Part shown: positions 6,346 through 8,097 of the stretch, one piece after another | Layout of the letters: each line of letters begins with the position of its first letter | Numbering within the stretch: position 1 is the stretch's first letter | NCBI GenBank assembly: GCA_031270525.1 | Contig: JAISXN010000154.1 | Location: 1 to 8,097, forward strand | DNA length: 8,097 nucleotides | Source of the DNA: Candidatus Symbiothrix sp. | GTDB taxonomy: Bacteria > Bacteroidota > Bacteroidia > Bacteroidales > Azobacteroidaceae | Direction: 5' to 3' | Program-made: the position numbers and the translations under genes | The notes under the pieces: model-generated | What the model saw: only the letters and a program-made list of their open reading frames with translations | What the model was told of the DNA's origin: nothing | Databases searched by the model: none

Positions 6346-7641
6346 ATGAAACGAAGTTTATTTTTTGTCATTGCCGCTTTTTTATTTTCCCCGCTCTCAG
6401 CCCAATACGAGGTGAGAGGCGGAAGCGGACGTCCTTATTGGGCAGGCAAAAACGGCATTACCGAAATATATTTTCTGAATGGAATGGAAGGAGCGCAAAT
6501 CAAATTTACTTCTTCCCAATCTGCAACACATCAATGGTATCGCTACAAAGAATCCATTGACGACGCGGTTCCCGTTCCTTGTACCCAAAGCGGAAACTCA
6601 TCCGTAATTACCGATATTCAGGACGGTTATGGTTATTATGTAGCTGCTCCTGTGGGAAACGGTTATATCTGGATTGTCGATTACAGCCGTTATGTTTCCC
6701 GCATTTCAGGTTTGAGAGTGATGGAAGACGAATATAAGTGTGAACGGTTGAAACTCATTGCCGATGTAGAGGCTGCGCCTATTTATTACTACACAAACGG
6801 AAGACAAAATACTTTGCAACGGAAATTTCTTTTGACATACAATACCTTGAAATGGCAGGAAGAAGAAAAAACATTCATACCTTTCAATGCCTCGCTTGAT
6901 TTGGAGGAAAGAGAACTGTTTCCCGAAATCAATGTGAACGATCCTCCCCTCACGAATACGACTTTTACGCTGACGGATTCGATAGCAGAGCACTTCGGAA
7001 TTGCGCAAGCCCTCACTTCGGAAGAATATCGCGCCGTAAGAGTGGAAGCACATTACACTGCCGAAAAAGACAGGGAATTTGGTGATAACGAGAAGCCTAA
7101 AACAGGAACGGAATCATCTCCGATCGACTATACCTTTACGGCGTATGCCAATGAACCGATAGCTGCTTATTATATATGGACAGTGATGAAGCAAATCGAC
7201 AATACAGACCAATACACCACAATAGTCCGGTATACCGATCCTGTTCTCCGGTATACATTCGAGAATACAGGTAATTACCAAGTACAGTTGGAAGTAGACG
7301 ATGCGCAATCGGTTTGTGCAGATATACTCAATGCTATCACTGTATCAATAGACAGCACCAGAATTATAATACCCAATGCTTTCAGTCCTGGAAGCTCGAT
7401 TGGCGTCAACGACGAATTGAAAATACAATTCCGTTCTGTTATTTCTTTCCGTGCATTCGTATACAACCGCTGGGGCAATCTGCTTTATCAATGGAGCGAC
7501 CCCACCAAAGGCTGGAATGGCATGGTCAACGGGAAATTTGTACCGACGGGCGTTTATTTCGTTGTTGTGGAATATACGGATTCGGAAGGGAGGAGGCGCA
7601 AGGAAGCGCGGGATGTGAATGTGTTGAGGACTAAGAATTAG
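6346..7641 (+). CDS. Exported surface protein with PKD-like region and type B type IX secretion C-terminal domain (CHU_C / 'gliding motility-associated')
   Basis: A 431-residue protein predicted to be exported by Sec and then moved across the outer membrane by the type IX secretion system. The signal peptide is MKRSLFFVIAAFLFSPLSAQ (cut near residue 20). Residues ~21-255 are beta-rich and I do not recognise them. Residues ~258-336 look like a PKD/Ig-type fold (FTAYANEPIAAYYIWTV ... YTFENTGNYQVQLEVDD). Residues ~340-427 are the CHU_C / TIGR04131-type domain: IIPNAFSPGSSIGVNDELKI, FVYNRWGNLLYQW, GWNGMVNGKFVPTGVYFVVVEY. The 'gliding motility' label is historical and does not imply motility. Type B signals usually need a PorP/SprF-like partner, which is not in this window. 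It lies 64 bp after the barrel gene on the same strand, so the two may form a surface complex; that is inference. The function of the N-terminal region is unknown. Confidence 0.9.
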   Translation: MKRSLFFVIAAFLFSPLSAQYEVRGGSGRPYWAGKNGITEIYFLNGMEGAQIKFTSSQSATHQWYRYKESIDDAVPVPCTQSGNSSVITDIQDGYGYYVAAPVGNGYIWIVDYSRYVSRISGLRVMEDEYKCERLKLIADVEAAPIYYYTNGRQNTLQRKFLLTYNTLKWQEEEKTFIPFNASLDLEERELFPEINVNDPPLTNTTFTLTDSIAEHFGIAQALTSEEYRAVRVEAHYTAEKDREFGDNEKPKTGTESSPIDYTFTAYANEPIAAYYIWTVMKQIDNTDQYTTIVRYTDPVLRYTFENTGNYQVQLEVDDAQSVCADILNAITVSIDSTRIIIPNAFSPGSSIGVNDELKIQFRSVISFRAFVYNRWGNLLYQWSDPTKGWNGMVNGKFVPTGVYFVVVEYTDSEGRRRKEARDVNVLRTKN

Positions 7642-7670
7642 ATGAAGCAAATACACCTATTCCCGCTTCC
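7602..7670. repeat. Imperfect inverted repeat spanning the 3' ends of two convergent genes
   Basis: GGAAGCGCGGGA (7602-7613) pairs with TCCCGCTTCC (7661-7670), leaving one or two unpaired bases, across a 47-base interval that contains both stop codons. It could fold in the transcripts of both genes. There is no adjacent U-tract in the usual terminator position, the loop is long and both arms are coding, so a terminator role is doubtful. The 15-bp gap itself (7642-7656) holds nothing recognisable. Confidence 0.25.
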
Positions 7671-8097
7671 CCCACAAAGACTCACCCGACTGATTCAAGC
7701 CCGCATACACCAAAGTATGTTTACGCGGCGAAGCCTCCCAATCCGCTTCACGCTCCACATAAAGTTTCTGAGCGCCGATTGTCAGAATTTTTTTACCGGC
7801 ATCCCAGGACCAGGCGCCGGACAAAGCTCCCGTAGCTGTATGATTGCTTGCCAAAGTAAGTGTCCCTGATGCCTGTTGTTTGCCGGCATCGTATTTCAGC
7901 GTGATGTTTTCCCAGGTTCCCATCAGTTCCTCCTCCGTAATGCTTACATCCGGGACGACGGCATAACGTTCGGGCATAACAACCGGCCAGCCGTCGTCCG
8001 TCCAACGGATTTTGCGGACATGTCCCATCATGATGGCGTTGCTGTAAGCATTTCCATTCGTATTTGCGGGCAGGCGGCCTTGCGAACTGTAATACCA
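7657..8097 (-). CDS. GH43 arabinan endo-1,5-alpha-L-arabinosidase, C-terminal part (5' end outside window)
   Basis: The frame is open to the right edge, so the gene starts beyond the window; 146 residues are visible. The first ~45 are the end of the five-bladed GH43 catalytic propeller: an SSQGRLPAN block and then HVRKIRWTDDGWPVVMPERY, the closing signature of endo-arabinanases. The remaining ~100 residues form the small beta-barrel C-terminal domain of extracellular endo-alpha-1,5-L-arabinanases (PF16369-like): LMGTWENITLKYDAG, LSGAWSWDAGKKILTI, DWEASPRKHTLVYAGLNQSG and a final LWGKRE. The enzyme would cut alpha-1,5-arabinan, a pectin side chain, outside the cytoplasm. The catalytic carboxylates and the signal peptide lie outside the window. 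Its stop is 15 bp from that of the convergent surface protein. An ATG pair at 8026-8031 is internal to the gene and not the start. Confidence 0.9.
   Translation of the reverse strand, partial: WYYSSQGRLPANTNGNAYSNAIMMGHVRKIRWTDDGWPVVMPERYAVVPDVSITEEELMGTWENITLKYDAGKQQASGTLTLASNHTATGALSGAWSWDAGKKILTIGAQKLYVEREADWEASPRKHTLVYAGLNQSGESLWGKRE

Noticed and set aside
6346..7641. Gliding motility protein
   Set aside because: The match is only to the C-terminal secretion domain named after gliding bacteria; no motility function is implied.
7642..7869. Plus-strand ORF starting right after the surface-protein stop
   Set aside because: It lies antisense to the arabinanase C-terminal domain, which matches its family to the last residues.

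Overview
The window looks like chromosomal DNA from a member of the Bacteroidales. Four things point there: a surface protein ending in the CHU_C / type B type IX secretion signal, a TonB-receptor-like barrel with a carboxypeptidase-regulatory-like front domain, three boxes matching the Bacteroidetes -7 promoter consensus TAnnTTTG, and start codons that mostly lack Shine-Dalgarno sequences. The genus cannot be told from the sequence alone. The window is densely coding: the longest gene-free stretch is 112 bp (2893-3004). I saw no rRNA, tRNA, CRISPR array, insertion sequence or phage gene.

Left part (1-2892). The 3' end of an Rpn-family (PD-(D/E)XK nuclease / 'putative transposase') gene carries six in-frame 24-bp tandem repeats. 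It is followed by a cation diffusion facilitator (CDF) metal exporter with its own -7 box. Convergent to it, and overlapping it by 20 bp, is a two-gene minus-strand operon, mgsA-leuB (methylglyoxal synthase, then 3-isopropylmalate dehydrogenase), coupled by an ATGA stop/start overlap.

Middle part (2893-3757). A compact divergent promoter region separates mgsA from a small plus-strand pair. The first gene fuses a divergent [4Fe-4S] mono-cluster domain to a CDGSH iron-sulfur domain. The second is a minimal YjdJ-type GNAT acetyltransferase. The pair resembles the adjacent E. coli genes yjdI-yjdJ, with an added CDGSH domain.

Right part (3758-8097). Closely spaced on the same strand are a TonB-receptor-like outer-membrane barrel (831 aa) and a 431-aa exported protein with a PKD-like region and a type B type IX secretion C-terminal domain. 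These may share transcription with the iron-sulfur pair, since no convincing promoter separates them. The window ends in the 3' part of a minus-strand GH43 arabinan endo-1,5-alpha-L-arabinosidase, convergent with the surface protein.

Nothing here is a clear new system. The best candidates for a second look are the Fe-S/CDGSH + GNAT pair, the barrel plus type IX cargo pair, the CDF transporter with Asn in place of the usual metal-site His, and the mgsA-leuB coupling with a palindrome in its presumed leader.
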